Shown piece after piece: positions 47,711 through 59,580 of a DNA stretch of 64,000 nt. Position 1 is the stretch's first letter; every line of letters begins with the position of its first letter. The notes below the pieces were generated by a model. That model had not been told where the DNA came from. It worked only from the letters and a program-made list of their open reading frames with translations, and made no database searches. The stretch comes from Welwitschia mirabilis (taxonomy: Eukaryota > Gnetophyta > Gnetopsida > Welwitschiales), in contig JBOZIK010000001.1 of assembly GCA_051453625.1 (NCBI GenBank), positions 153,618,074 to 153,682,073 on the forward strand, written 5' to 3'. A program made the translations under genes and the position numbers.

Positions 47711-48040
47711 AAAAATAACAACATAAAATAAAAAAGAAAAAACAAAATTAAACTAGAAATAATTTTTATTAAAATGTAAATCCTATTTAATACTTTATTG
47801 AAATAAAGAAAAAGAAATGTTTATTGTCTTAGAACTATGATCCTACGATATCACACTTTCTTAGAAAAATAAGGATTAAATTAAATATTTACCAATTAAT
47901 AAAAAATAAAAAGTATATAATCATTTTTTAATAATATTAACTAGAGGTAAAAATAATAAAAGGATAAAATTTTAATAGCAAAAATTTTAGAATTTAAATA
48001 AGAGATAAAGAAGTGACAAATATAATTAAAGAAAAATGTC
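47711..48040. other. Nothing recognised
   Basis: A-rich junction between copy M4 and family D copy 2. Confidence 0.45.
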
Positions 48041-49729
48041 TTATTGAAACGACATAACTCATGAGTATCATCATATAATTCATTCAAGAAACTATTCAAA
48101 GAATGGATTTAAGATGGCTCTTTAGAAAATCTAGTAAGATCAAGAAGCTTTATATCATTTAATTCAAGATATGAATTTTCATTAAAGAAGTAAGGCTTCT
48201 TCTATTTAGCATGATGAAATGACATTTTATCTCCATAAGATTTACTAATAATATAAGAGATAAAAAAATTCATATAACTCATAGAAAAACAATCTCTTAT
48301 AAACAAATTAAAACATAGATTTCATTTAAAGCATAATACTAAACATGAAAGAAATTAATGGTATAATTTGTGATTCAAGGCTTTTGAGGAAACTTGTTAG
48401 GATGATTAATTTAGTTAAATTTAACATACCTAAGAAGATACTTAATGTTTAATTCTAAGAATGGATTTAGAGTTTTAAGTTATTCCAACTCTTACTTTTG
48501 AAAAGAATAATCATTAAAATCATAAGGTAAAGTGAAATTTGTAAAAGAGGAAAAGATGTGACCTTTTGTATTACTTGGAGTTATAAAAGGAAAGGACGAG
48601 AAGATTTTTGGATTAAATTCCTCAATGTGATTTGTTTCATTAAAATAAATGAGAGGAATATCATTTGAAAAATTAGTTAAATGTTTAAATGGAAGAGAAA
48701 AAGAAATGTTATCATTGTCAAGATCACAAGATGATGTAGAAGTAATAGTATGAGAAGGAATGTTATTTATGGTTTTTCATGGAAGTACAAGTGAAAGCAA
48801 TGGAAAAATATGTTTGGACTCTTTAAGTTGGATTATTTCATTAAAAGGTATAAGTATATTTTCCATTAAGTTTGTTTGATTTTTAATAGGTTTTTCTTTA
48901 TTCCTCTCTTCCTCATTATTGACTTCATTATTACTTGATTGATTTATTTCTTCATTATCATCTTTAATACTATCTCCCTCTTCTTCATTATTTTTATCAT
49001 CATCAATTACTACATCTTGATCTTCTTTATTATAGTTATTATTGTTTTTTTAGGATTATTATCTTTTTTAACATTATTTAACTTATCAAAAATATCATTA
49101 AAAAGATCATACAAAGAAGATTTCTCATTAATTTCATTATGTGATGAAAGATGTTCTATTATTTTTTGAGTTGATTCTTTTTCCTTTATATTGAATAATT
49201 TAGTGAATTTTAAATTGTAGTTCTTATTTTCACTTATTGAGTTGCTATAACTGAGTGTCATATCCAAATTCTATTTGGATGATAGAGGTAGAAGACTTCA
49301 TAATGGAAATTCCCCATTGATTTCTCTTTCTTATGTGAAATCTCTAATAATTTCATATATTATAATTTAAAAATAGGTTTAACACCTTCATCACAAAGTA
49401 AATGAAAATCAAGGATATGATTAAAAATTTCAATATCACCATCATCATCTCCTCTTTTATCTTTCTCATCATTTTGTTGCATCTCATTATTTTTTAATTT
49501 ATTAGATTTATCAAAAGAAGAAATGTAATCATTATCTTTCTCATGGATTAAAGAATTTTTGAATTTTCATGAATTGATTCTTTTATTTCATCTTGATTTT
49601 CTAATAAGACTTGCATGAGGTTATAATTTAGTTTAGCTTCTAATAAATAGTCATATTTATTCATATTATTTGACAATGGAGTTGAATCATTATTATTCTC
49701 CTTTTATTGTTCATCTACTAATATGTTCT
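48041..49729 (-). pseudogene. Family D repeat, copy 2, acidic frame
   Basis: Minus-strand frames include an 85-codon open stretch (49,010-49,267) with STQKIIEHLSSHNEIN and KLNNVKKDNNPKK, and a segment near 49,430 reading DDGDIEIFNHILDFHLL. Part (48,760-49,620) is homologous to 39,400-39,950. It ends abruptly at 49,729 where an LTR begins, so that LTR may have inserted into it. Composition is Asp/Glu/Asn/Lys-rich with likely coiled coil. No known domain, and function unknown. Confidence 0.45.
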
Positions 49730-50829
49730 TGTTGCAGTGTGTATTTATATAATGTTTACATCCTGAGTAGATTTTTATTAATCACAAATAATAATACATA
49801 AACACAAAACACTAATATAGATGAGAGTAACTCAAATGTTATAATCTGTTGAAGGACAAAGTAGGAAATAAGAGAGTTTCCTTTTACAAAGAAATACTTG
49901 CATCCTAATCTATAAAATAACTTGCAATGCCTGAAAGTAAATATAATACACTAATGAAAAGCTAATCTAGGAAAAGAAAACAAAAATTCACTTAACCTAA
50001 ACTAACTAAGTATAATCTTGACAAAGGTTGCCTTCATAACCAATATTCCTATAGAACATGTCATTGGATTAGAATCAATATAAGCTATAAGGGTGAGAAA
50101 CAATTACAAATTAAAAGCAAAAAAGAAAATGTTTTTGTATTAAGTTTCAAACAACATCTATATTACAAAGTAACTACATCTTAATGGAGGAAACATCATC
50201 CAATGCCAAGGAAACATATCTCTAGAACTACAAGATGGATCTCTATCTTTGCAATCTCCTGTTACAATAATTTAAGGTGTAAATAAAGAGAAGTAGGGGT
50301 CAAGGGTGATATATCTATTTATTGATACAAACACATAACAATAAAGATAGAAAGATGTAGGTAAACTATAATAACCATGCTAGGGAAATACAGAAAATAC
50401 AAGTGATAGAAGTTAGCTAAATGTTCAGTATAGACATTATAATAGTATCATCTAGCTGGTCATTCAGATGATAGAAAAGATGATGCCCTTATGATTAATG
50501 TATGTCAGCTGCTAGATAGACTATAGTTATTATTCCAATTGACACTCTTTTCACAGTTGTTTATAGAATCATCTGAACGATGAGGTGGATGATGGCCTTT
50601 GATAATTCTTCAATTATTACATCAACTTCAATGTTTTGTAGGAAGTTATCTTTAAAAATGTAAAGTATTCAGATTTGTTTAGAATGTTGTAAATTATCAT
50701 GAAGATTATGTGTTTCCATCCTTTTCATCTTAGCTCTCCATTATCATAGAAATCAAGCATTTACCTATCTATTTATCTATAAAACCACTTAAATACCCTA
50801 TCAAATATGCATAAGTTAGTACAACAACA
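49730..50829 (-). repeat. 3' LTR of copy M2 (second Athila/Tat-type family), 1.1 kb
   Basis: Inverted and collinear over its whole length with the LTR at 62,056-63,151. Reads (minus strand) TGTTGTTGTACTAAC at 50,829 to CACTGCAACA at 49,730. A PPT precedes it. Neither a PBS nor internal sequence lies beyond 49,730, which fits a 3' LTR. Confidence 0.88.
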
Positions 50830-50842
50830 TAGCCTCCTACTT
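50830..50842 (-). promoter_or_regulatory. Polypurine tract of copy M2
   Basis: AAGTAGGAGGCTA on the minus strand, abutting the LTR start. Conserved in copy M4. Confidence 0.8.
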
Positions 50843-51379
50843 AGCCTTATTAGTTCTTGACAACACTAGGTGGTAAACCATGTTTACGAGCTAACTTATT
50901 AAACAATAAAACAGCTAGGATACTTTGAGGAAATTATCTTACACATATCTATAGAAATTATAGAGATTCAAACTAAATTTTAAAAAATTATAAAAACTAA
51001 ATAAATACCTACCAAAAGCTTAGCTAATCAGTCGTCTAGGTCATCATTCAGACCATGGAGGGGACAACAGTCTTAAAAAGGATTTTTGAAAATTAAGACC
51101 TATAACAGAATTTTTGTCTTTATAGATAATAAAAAATGTAATAAACAACCACTTACTAATTTAAGCTGTCATGAATAGAAAATTTACCCAAGTACAATAA
51201 AATAGATCTTCATCATAAGAAATCAAAAGATAATCATGAAAAATCAAATACAATGAATATATCAGGCTAGAAAAATGATATGTCTATATAAATATTAGAA
51301 GAGAGTTTTTCAGTATAAAAATGTATAGAAGGAAAGATACAAAATAATAATACAAAATCATTCCCTTTATCTATGCATG
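50843..51379 (-). other. 3' untranslated region of copy M2
   Basis: Between accessory ORF and PPT. It contains one copy of the recurrent palindromic motif (51,031-51,053, GTCGTCTAGGTCATCATTCAGAC). Confidence 0.6.
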
Positions 51380-52690
51380 ATGAACTATGGTTTTGACAGC
51401 TGACTGAAGAGCAAAGGGAGAAGAAGAAGGATGCTCAAGGTCTGTGGGGAAATGGATGTTTAGAGATGTAGAGATAGATCTAACTATTTTGTTGCCCTAA
51501 ACATGAACCACCTCCGGAATATCTATAGTTACACTCTACTGAATGGAGATAATGTACTGATGCATGACTACCATCTAATCCCCAGTGTAATATGCTCTCC
51601 TCTCAATAGATAGGATCTGTTGCTCAACTCTCTACTTGAAGAATAGAATCTGTTGCTCAACTTCTACTCAAAATTCTACAACCTCTGATTAATGGAGTGT
51701 CTTGGTAGTCTCCTCTAGAAGGGCCTATATCTACTCTAATGAAGCTCTAACTATAGGTCTCTGTACCTGAGGTCTCTTTATCTCTTCTAGTACTTATATA
51801 ACCATATCTTATAAATAATAAGTAAAAGTATAAATACATGAAAAATGTTACTCATTAATGGAGTTACGTATCTCAAATTATCTGAAAAAAGCTAAGAGAA
51901 AGTATGGATAACCATGTATCTATAGATGTCATGTCTTAATCCTAGACCTAAGTCTCCTTTAAATAAAGGTCAATAAATCTATTTGCTCCCCCTAACGAAA
52001 AGCTTCTAGAATCTATAAATGTGCAATCATAGCATGATTGTCATGGTATGATGGATAGATGTTATGAATTAGTCCTCTATGTAAAACTCTATATGCAGGA
52101 ATTAGCTGGGTAACATTTACCCCTTATCAATTAGTGGTCATATTAGCTAGAATGTTTACAATGGTGTTGTAAGCTCGATGCTCCTTTGTCCTACTAGCTA
52201 AATGAATATTCAAGTTTTCAAGTCCTATGAGATATTTAATGACTACAATGTAAGATGAAATAATATCAATTTCATGATCTAAAATGTATGCAATAATCAT
52301 GTCCTGTAGCTGATCACGAGTATCTAGTCGCCTCTCTATATGCATGGTGTCATAGATCTCTCTCATCTCAAAAGCATAATATGCATCATGCGCATCTGTG
52401 ATCCATATAAGCTATAACTTTATCAATCTTTAATTAACCTATGGCTCTATGTAGCTTATGAAATCACCAAAATATCTCTCTACATAAATGCTAGCTATCT
52501 GTATGCTCAAGGATCATCTGTGTCAAGATGGTGGATGTGTGAGCTCTGCATGTTATATCTCAGGATCAATCAAAGGACCTACTGCCTACTTTATAAATTT
52601 AGCTAAATCCTCTGACTATCTAGCTCTACATATATGTGGCCTACTCAACTGCAAACACTAAACTTGTCATGTGAAAACAGATAAACAAGT
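51380..52690 (-). pseudogene. Accessory ORF downstream of integrase, copy M2
   Basis: A long minus-strand coding region with scattered stops. It includes an open 79-codon stretch (52,127-52,366) with REIYDTMHIERR and QLQDMIIAYILDHEID. Then HRAYNTIVNILANMTTN, AYRVLHRGLIHNIYPS near 52,090, and a Gln-rich heptad-like end (VEQQILSIERRAYY near 51,590). The layout of a folded domain followed by a coiled-coil tail resembles the plant-retrotransposon 'putative plant transposon protein' type, but I cannot confirm the family. Nearly all stops in the tail sit at likely Gln codons (CAG to TAG). A partial homologue lies at 55,842-56,520. Confidence 0.55.
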
Positions 52691-53960
52691 TGAAAATATA
52701 GCATGGATGCACAATAATGACTCCTAAAAATCGAAGAAAATTATTAAAAATTATAAAAATATGTCCTACTCACCTAAAATATGCAATGCATCCTGAATTG
52801 CTTAATCATGAAAAAAAAAAGGATAAAAATGAAGAAAATCTGAATACTATGTATGTAGTAGGCCCCATAAGAAGTGAAAAATCTAAGTATCCAAATGAAA
52901 AATCTAATTCAGTAAAGATGTAGAGTACATCACACTAATCAATTTTTCTTAAAGGATCACTGTGATTTAACTTATAGTTTACAAGAAAACAAGTGCAAAG
53001 ATTAAGAACCTAAAAATAGCTCGTAATATGCAAAAGTAATCATAACTCAAAAAATACACGGTCAAATTCAGATCCATAAGTCCCAAAATGAAGAGCACAG
53101 TAAAATAATTGATATGTGTCAAAACTACATGTTGAAAGGCTGAAAAATAGGAGAAAAAAATAAAAAATTAAGTGGAAAGGAAAAACATACCTCATTTTTC
53201 CAAATTTAAAGAAATCTTATGAATTTGGCAATGAAATCAAGTAGGACAAGTCCTAAAATTTTGGTACTAACCAGAGGGGTCATCATCTCTCAAAAGAATG
53301 AAAGAAAATAATGAGAAAATGAGTGAAAATGAGGAGAAAAGGTTTGAATAATGCTTTTATGACACTATGTTCTAGTCGCATTATCCAGACAACACCCTAA
53401 AGATGATTGATAGTAAAAATCATATTGTCATCTTCCACTGTGTCATTCGAATGATAAGGGAGATGATGGAAGATAAAAAATTTTCAGAAAAAAATTGTGA
53501 GCCAAGAAATTTAGGCTCAAGTAGGATTGTTAAAGTGATAGTTCTGAAAAGGAAAAGGACAAAAAACAAAAAAAACATAGAGAAAATATGAGAAAAAAAG
53601 AAAAAAATCAAAGGAAGAGGGATAGCAATACACAAAATGAAAAAACTATAGCTGAAAAACAAAAATAGACTATCTTGGTTAAAAACTTGTAATAAAGACT
53701 AAATGAATGTGCTCGAATAGAATAATGAAAGTATGATAGACTTAGAACTCAATAACGTACAAGGGAATTTATGAATACTATGAAAAAAGATATTCTTTTT
53801 AAAAATTATTATTTTATGAAAATTCGTTTTGAGAAAAACATTTTATCATGATTGAACAGCAAGAAACTATACTAAATGATAAGGTCTTAAGGGAAAATAA
53901 AAAAAAAAATGTAGAAATGACTTTAAAAGGTAGACTCAACAACTAAAGAAAACTAGAGTG
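52691..53960 (-). other. Spacer resembling the leader of the + strand copy
   Basis: Minus-strand sequence around 53,460-53,340 resembles 63,410-63,480 in the leader of the + strand element (AAAATTTTT...CCATCATC(T)CCCTTA(T/G)TCAT...). It carries two copies of the palindromic motif, including the perfect 12-mer TCATTCGAATGA at 53,443. Lys/Phe-rich open frames at 53,403-53,662 on both strands are low-complexity artefacts. Homologous to 56,540-57,815. Confidence 0.55.
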
Positions 53961-54859
53961 AAAATGGACACAAGAAACAAGAAGAAGATTGTTTACCTAT
54001 TCTAAGTACTAACTTAGCAAACTCTCAAGGAAAATATCATAACATCACCTCAGTAATTATGTATGACAAAATGTATTAACTTCATAAAGTTTATTCAAAA
54101 AGGCAATGGTTATGGCGATATCTAAAATTTTAAGTGTTTAGAACAATGAATATCAAAACCACAAGTTAGTTGAGAAAGGGACTCACTTGCTTTCCCTTCA
54201 TAAACTCACTAAAATCTTTAAAAGTGAAAATGATCAAGAGGGAATACTAAGAGTCTAAAAAATAAGCAATGCCTCTGATAATACTAGAAACATCACTGAT
54301 CCCCAACCTCAAAGTTTTTATTTCTTTTACCATGATGAGGGGAGTCTAAGCATTGTTAGAAGAGTAAAAACCTATGAAGCATAGCCAACTGAACCCCCAG
54401 TAGAGTTCTCACAGCTATCATATTACAATGTCAAAGGCTCCTATCCAAAATATTTACCCTAGTGTACTTGTGGTAAGACATCATGGTAACCATGTTTTTT
54501 AGATAGCACAAATTGAAAACATCATGGCCTTTATTTCATTCTTTTTTTTAATAAAATTCTCACATGATAATACACTCAAAAAAGACAAAGATGAATAAAT
54601 GAGATAAAAGACATGAAAGAATACTCCAAAATAACTTAAGATTTAAATATCATTAAAAAAAATACAAGAAACTAAGGCATGTTCCTTTAAATAAAGTTCA
54701 TAGACATGGGAATGTCTCAAGATTGGGTGAATCCAATCTTACCACCTATAAATGCCTAATTATAAAACTAATCCTGATACTTCACAAAGTATTGAAAGAT
54801 GATTAGGTAATATCATTATATTTAACCAAAGGAATAGGCTAAGAAAAAACTTAGATAAT
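53961..54859 (-). other. 3' region between integrase and spacer (copy M2)
   Basis: Collinear with 46,560-47,540 and 57,815-58,690. No coding domain. Conserved among three copies at roughly equal divergence. Confidence 0.55.
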
Positions 54860-55741
54860 GATAGAATGGAAGTCCTCCTCACTGAGGGGAACCTCCAAAA
54901 CAAATGCTTCTATCATGTTCACATTTGCATCTAAGGATCCCTTATATAATTTCAACTATTACCCATTAACCTTATAAATCTCTTTAGTTTCTAAATCTAA
55001 AATTTTAACTAAGTTATTAAAATGTACTTTCCTTACAAGATAAGGATATAACCATTTAAAGGTCAACTTGTTATTCAAAAGATAAACTCTAGTCTTATAT
55101 AGTAAGACAAGTTGACCTGGTTTAAACTTTTTATGAAAAATACTTTTATCATGTTTGAATGAATTAATTGATGATGTATGGCATTAGTTCTTTTTTCATC
55201 AAAATGATCTAATTGAGCTAATCTATACTTGAGACTTTCATTAAGATCTACAAGATTTAGTTGATAAGATGTATAGTAAGAATTGTAATACATATCAACT
55301 GATAAGATACAAATTTTATTGTAAACAAGTTCATAAGATGAGAAACCAAGAGAAGTATGTCAAGTAGTATGGTAGGCCCAAAGTACATCTTCAAGCTTAG
55401 AAGCCCAAGTCTTTTTATTAATAGAGACAAGTTTTTGAAGCATTTTTTTTAATTTCTCTATTAGTATTTTTAGCTTATCCATTTGTTTAAGGATGATGAG
55501 CATAAGATATTCTATGCTCAATACCAATGGACCAAAGAACTTTCTTAAAAAGTGAATTTATAAAATAAGTAATCTGATCACTAGTGATGACTCTAGGAAA
55601 AACAAACCTTTGAAAGATAAGAAATCTAAAAAAATGACAGACAATGTTGGCATCATTCAAAGAAGTAGGTATGACTTCAACATTTAGTCACATAATGAAC
55701 AACCACTAAAATGTATTTTTTATTAAAAGAAGGTGGATGAA
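54860..55741 (-). pseudogene. Athila/Tat-type integrase remnant (copy M2)
   Basis: Landmarks on the minus strand: FNKKYILVVVHYVTK near 55,720, PRVITSDQITYF near 55,585 (first Asp of the core kept), HHPQTNG near 55,495, NREIKKNASKT near 55,460, KFKPGQLVLLYKTRVYLL near 55,110, KILDLETKEI near 55,010 and YKVNG near 54,980. The FxPGQKVLLY, then LxxKWxGPFxV, then KVNGQxLKxY series is the integrase C-terminus of the Athila/Tat branch. No chromodomain follows. Cut by the N gap upstream. Confidence 0.88.
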
Positions 55742-55841
55742 NNNNNNNNNNNNNNNNNNNNNNNNNNNNNNNNNNNNNNNNNNNNNNNNNNNNNNNNNNN
55801 NNNNNNNNNNNNNNNNNNNNNNNNNNNNNNNNNNNNNNNNN
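55742..55841. other. Assembly gap (100 N)
   Basis: Placeholder gap. Left flank is integrase (upstream side). Right flank starts inside the accessory ORF of another copy (matches about 51,930), so the join is between different parts of the same family. Confidence 0.99.
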
Positions 55842-56520
55842 ATTTGAGTCTCCTCTAGATAAAGTTAAGTCCATCTACTTCCCTTGCCTAAAAGTTACCA
55901 AAATCTATAAATGCACCACCATGATGTAATTGTCATAAAATGATGAGCTGATGTTATGAATCAACTCTCTGTGTAATACTTTGTATGTGGGGTTTAACTG
56001 AATAACATTTATCCCCTATCGATCAGTAGTCAAGTTAGCCAATATATTCAAAATGATGTTGTATGCTTGATGCTCCTCGGTTTCATCAGTTGAATAAATG
56101 TGCATGCTTCCAATCCCACTAATATCTATAGTAGCTATAATATAGGATGGAAGAATGGTCGTGGTCTCATTTAAAAGCACTGATCATATCCTACAGCTAA
56201 ACATGAGCATCAGGTCTCCTCTCTATGTGTATGGTGTCATAAAACTCTCTTGTATTCAATACGTAATAAGATTCATGTGCATCTATAATCCAATGGATCC
56301 ATAAGTCTATTAGTCTATGATCTATATCAGGCTCTATACAACTCATGAAGTTGCCAAAATGCTACTCAACATAGATGCTAGTGGTCTGTATACTCAAAGA
56401 ATGACCATGTTGAGGTGGCTGATGTGCAGGCTCCACATGCTCAATATCTAGATATACTATAGGATCCTCATCCTATTCTACTACCTCATCCTTAGCCTTG
56501 TCCTATCTTGCTCTACATGC
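55842..56520 (-). pseudogene. Accessory ORF, partial copy M3
   Basis: Collinear with 51,930-52,640. The minus strand reads REFYDTIHIERRPD near 56,230 and QLQDMISAF near 56,190, matching REIYDTMHIERR and QLQDMIIAY in M2. Its 3' part was lost at the N gap. Stops differ from those in M2, so both decayed separately from a coding ancestor. Confidence 0.6.
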
Positions 56521-58689
56521 ATGGATCTTACTCAATTAAAAATACAAAAATTGTCATGCAAAAATAGAAAGACAAGTTAAAAATATCATATAAATGCACA
56601 ATAACGATCCCTAAAATTGATGAAAAATTATGAAAAATATTGAAAATATGTTCTAACCTCCCCTAAAAGGTGCAATGAATTCAAAATTATTTAAATATAA
56701 GAGAAAAAATGAAAAATATGTGAAAAATGTGAAAACTATAGTTTTAACGGGTCTCACATAAAGTTAAAATTCAAAGTGCTCAAATGAAAATTATAATTTA
56801 GCAAAGTCATAGAATACAATTAAATTGATTAATTTTATTTAAAGGACCACTACTTTTCAACCTATGATTTGCAAGAAAATGAGTGTAAAAGATAGAAATT
56901 TGAAAATACCTTATAGTATGGAAAAATACTTATAACTCGAAAAATATGCAGTGAAATTCAAATCTGTAAGTCCTAAAATAAAGAGCATGAAAAATTGAAT
57001 GATATAGATGAAAAATGCATGTTAAAAGACTAAAAAATAGGAGAAAAAAGTGGAAAATAAGAGGAGAGAGAAACATACCTCATTTTGGAAAGTCTACTGA
57101 GATCTGATAAATCTAGTAATGAAATTGAGTGGAACAAGTTTTTGAATGTTGGTATAAGCCAGAGGGATTATTGTCTCTCCAAGGAATGGGCAAAAATAAC
57201 CCCAAAAAAAAAAGAGAAAATGAGAAAAAAAGGATTTAGTCCATAGTGTTATCACACTATCATCTAGTCACATCGTTTGGGTGATAGCCCTAGAATAACT
57301 CTCAGAAAAAATTCAACCATTATTCACTCAGTGTTATATAGAAGACATGGTGGATGATAGGGAATGAAAAATATTTTCAAAAAGAAAAATATCAGTTAGA
57401 AAATTTAGGCTCAAATATGATTGTTTAAGTAGAAGTTCTAAATAGAAAAATGCAAAAAGATAGAAAACTAAATAGAAAACCAAAAAATAAAGGAAAAAAT
57501 AAACACATAAAAAAAAGAAAAACCATGGCTAAAAAAAAAAAACTATCTAAGTTAGAGACTATAATAAAACTATATGAATATGCTTGAATAGATAATGAAA
57601 GCATGATAAACTCATAACTCTATAAGCTATAAGGAAACTCATAAAAAAAAAGGAATAAAAAGATGTTAATTTTAATTTTTCAAATGCTTTCTGAAAAATC
57701 ATTTATCATGAAAGAATAATAAGGAAACTGCTAAATGATTAAGGTTCAACAAAAGAATAGAAAATGCATAAATAACTTTAAAACCCTTAACTCAAAAACC
57801 AAGGAAACATAGAGTGAAAATGGATACAAGAAACAAGGAGAAGATTATTTACATATCCTAAATACTAATCTAGAAAACTACCAAAGAAAAAATCATAACA
57901 TTACTAGAGTAAATATGCATAACAAAATGTATATAATTCATAAAGTTCAATAAAAAAGGCAATGGTTATGGTGACAGTTAAAGCTTCGAATGCATGGAAC
58001 AATGAATATTAAAATCAAAAGTTACTTAGAAATGAACTAACCTACTTTCATCCCACAAACACACCTGAATCTTAAAAGTAAAATGAACAAGTGGGAATAC
58101 TAGAAGTCTAGAAAATAAGTAAGGCCTCTGATGATACTAAGAATACCACCAATCCATAACCTCAAAGTTTATTTCTTTTTCCATGATGAGGGATGTGCAA
58201 CCACTATTAAAGGAGTAAGAACCTATTAAGCATGGCCAACTGACCTCCTAGTGGAGTTCCCATAGCTATTAACATTGTCAAAGGTTCCTTTTGGAAATTT
58301 ATCCTAGTGTGATAGAACATCATGGTGATCATGTATTCTTCTTTAAAGCATAAAATATAATAGCTCATAGTCATTATTATTTTTTGCCCCTAAAAATTCG
58401 CACATGATCACATACTCAAAAAAAAAAAAAATGAAGATGAATAAGTGAGATAAAAGATAGAAAAGAACACTCTCAAATAATCAAAAATCTTAACATTATT
58501 GAAAAAAAAGAAACCAAGGCATCTTCCTTTAAATGAAATCCATAGACATGAGAATGTCTCAAGATTAGATGAATTTAATCTTACCACTGTAAATGCCCAA
58601 GTATAAAAATAGTCATGAAAATCATTAAGCAATACATAAGTTAAGTTTGAAAGATGATTAGATAATATCATAATATCAACCAAAAAAGT
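56521..58689 (-). other. Spacer and 3' region of copy M3
   Basis: Collinear with 52,650-54,860, including the motif-bearing block at 57,260-57,365. Open frames at 58,408-58,683 run through simple sequence and are not genes. Confidence 0.6.
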
Positions 58690-59580
58690 AGGCCAAGAAA
58701 TAACTCAAAGAATGATAGGGAGAAAGTTCTCCTCATCAAGGGGAGCCTCCAAAACAAATGCTTTTATCATGTTTGTGATTGCATCTAAAGATCCTTCATA
58801 TAATTTCAACCATTGCCCATTAACCTTTAGAATCTCTCTAGTCTCTAAGTCTAAAATCTTAACTGATCCATTAAGATGCACTTTCTTTGCAAGGTACAAA
58901 TATAATCATTTAGAGATCAACTTGTTATTCAAAATATAAACTCTATTATTATATAACAACACAAGTTGACTGGGTTTAAACTTTTTATGAAAAATCTTTT
59001 TATCATATTTGAAATTTGTTTGGGCTTTGTGGATTAATTGTCAATGTATGACACGATTTCTTTTTTCATCAAGATGATTTAATTGGGCTAATATATATTT
59101 AAGGTTTTCATCAAAATTCATAAGATTAAGTTGATAAGATGCATGATAAGAATTGTAACACACATCAAACTCGTAACACACAAACTTTATTGTATACAAG
59201 TTTATAAGGTGAAAAACTAACAGAAATATACCAAGTAGTATATTAAGCCCAAAGTACATCATTAAGCTTAGAATCCCAAGATTTTTATTAATAAAAACAA
59301 GTTTTTGTAGCATTTTCATTATTTCTCTTTTGGCATTTTTAGCCTATCCATTAGTTTAAGGATGATAAGCATAATCTACTCAATGTTCTATACCAATGGA
59401 CAAAGGAAGTTTCTTAAAAATTTAATTAATGAAATAAGTACCCTAATCACTAATGATAACTCTAAGAAAAGCAAATCTTTAAAATATACAAGTTCTAAAA
59501 AAATGACAAATAGTTCATACATCATTCAAATAAATAGGTATGGCTTCAACCCACTTAAGTAGTAAACTACTACTTAAAAG
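58690..59580 (-). pseudogene. Athila/Tat-type integrase remnant (copy M3)
   Basis: The minus-strand open stretch 58,705-58,899 covers the C-terminus (KKVHLNGSVKILDLETREIL, then KVNGQWLKLYEG). Upstream, 59,041-59,319 contains the spacer region matching 55,080-55,440. The N-terminal end near 59,555 reads WVEAIPIYLND. It is collinear with the M2 integrase and breaks into family B copy 3 at about 59,557-59,575. Confidence 0.85.

Noticed and set aside
48939-49169. Plus-strand Ile/Phe-rich open frame that looks like a membrane protein
   Set aside because: Antisense of the acidic family D frame; hydrophobic appearance comes from A/T-rich codons read backwards.
53403-53662. Overlapping open frames on both strands
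   Set aside because: Lys-rich on one strand and Phe-rich on the other, from A-rich simple sequence; the homologous place in copy M3 is not open.
58712-58939. Plus-strand open frame
   Set aside because: Exact antisense shadow of the integrase C-terminus on the minus strand.
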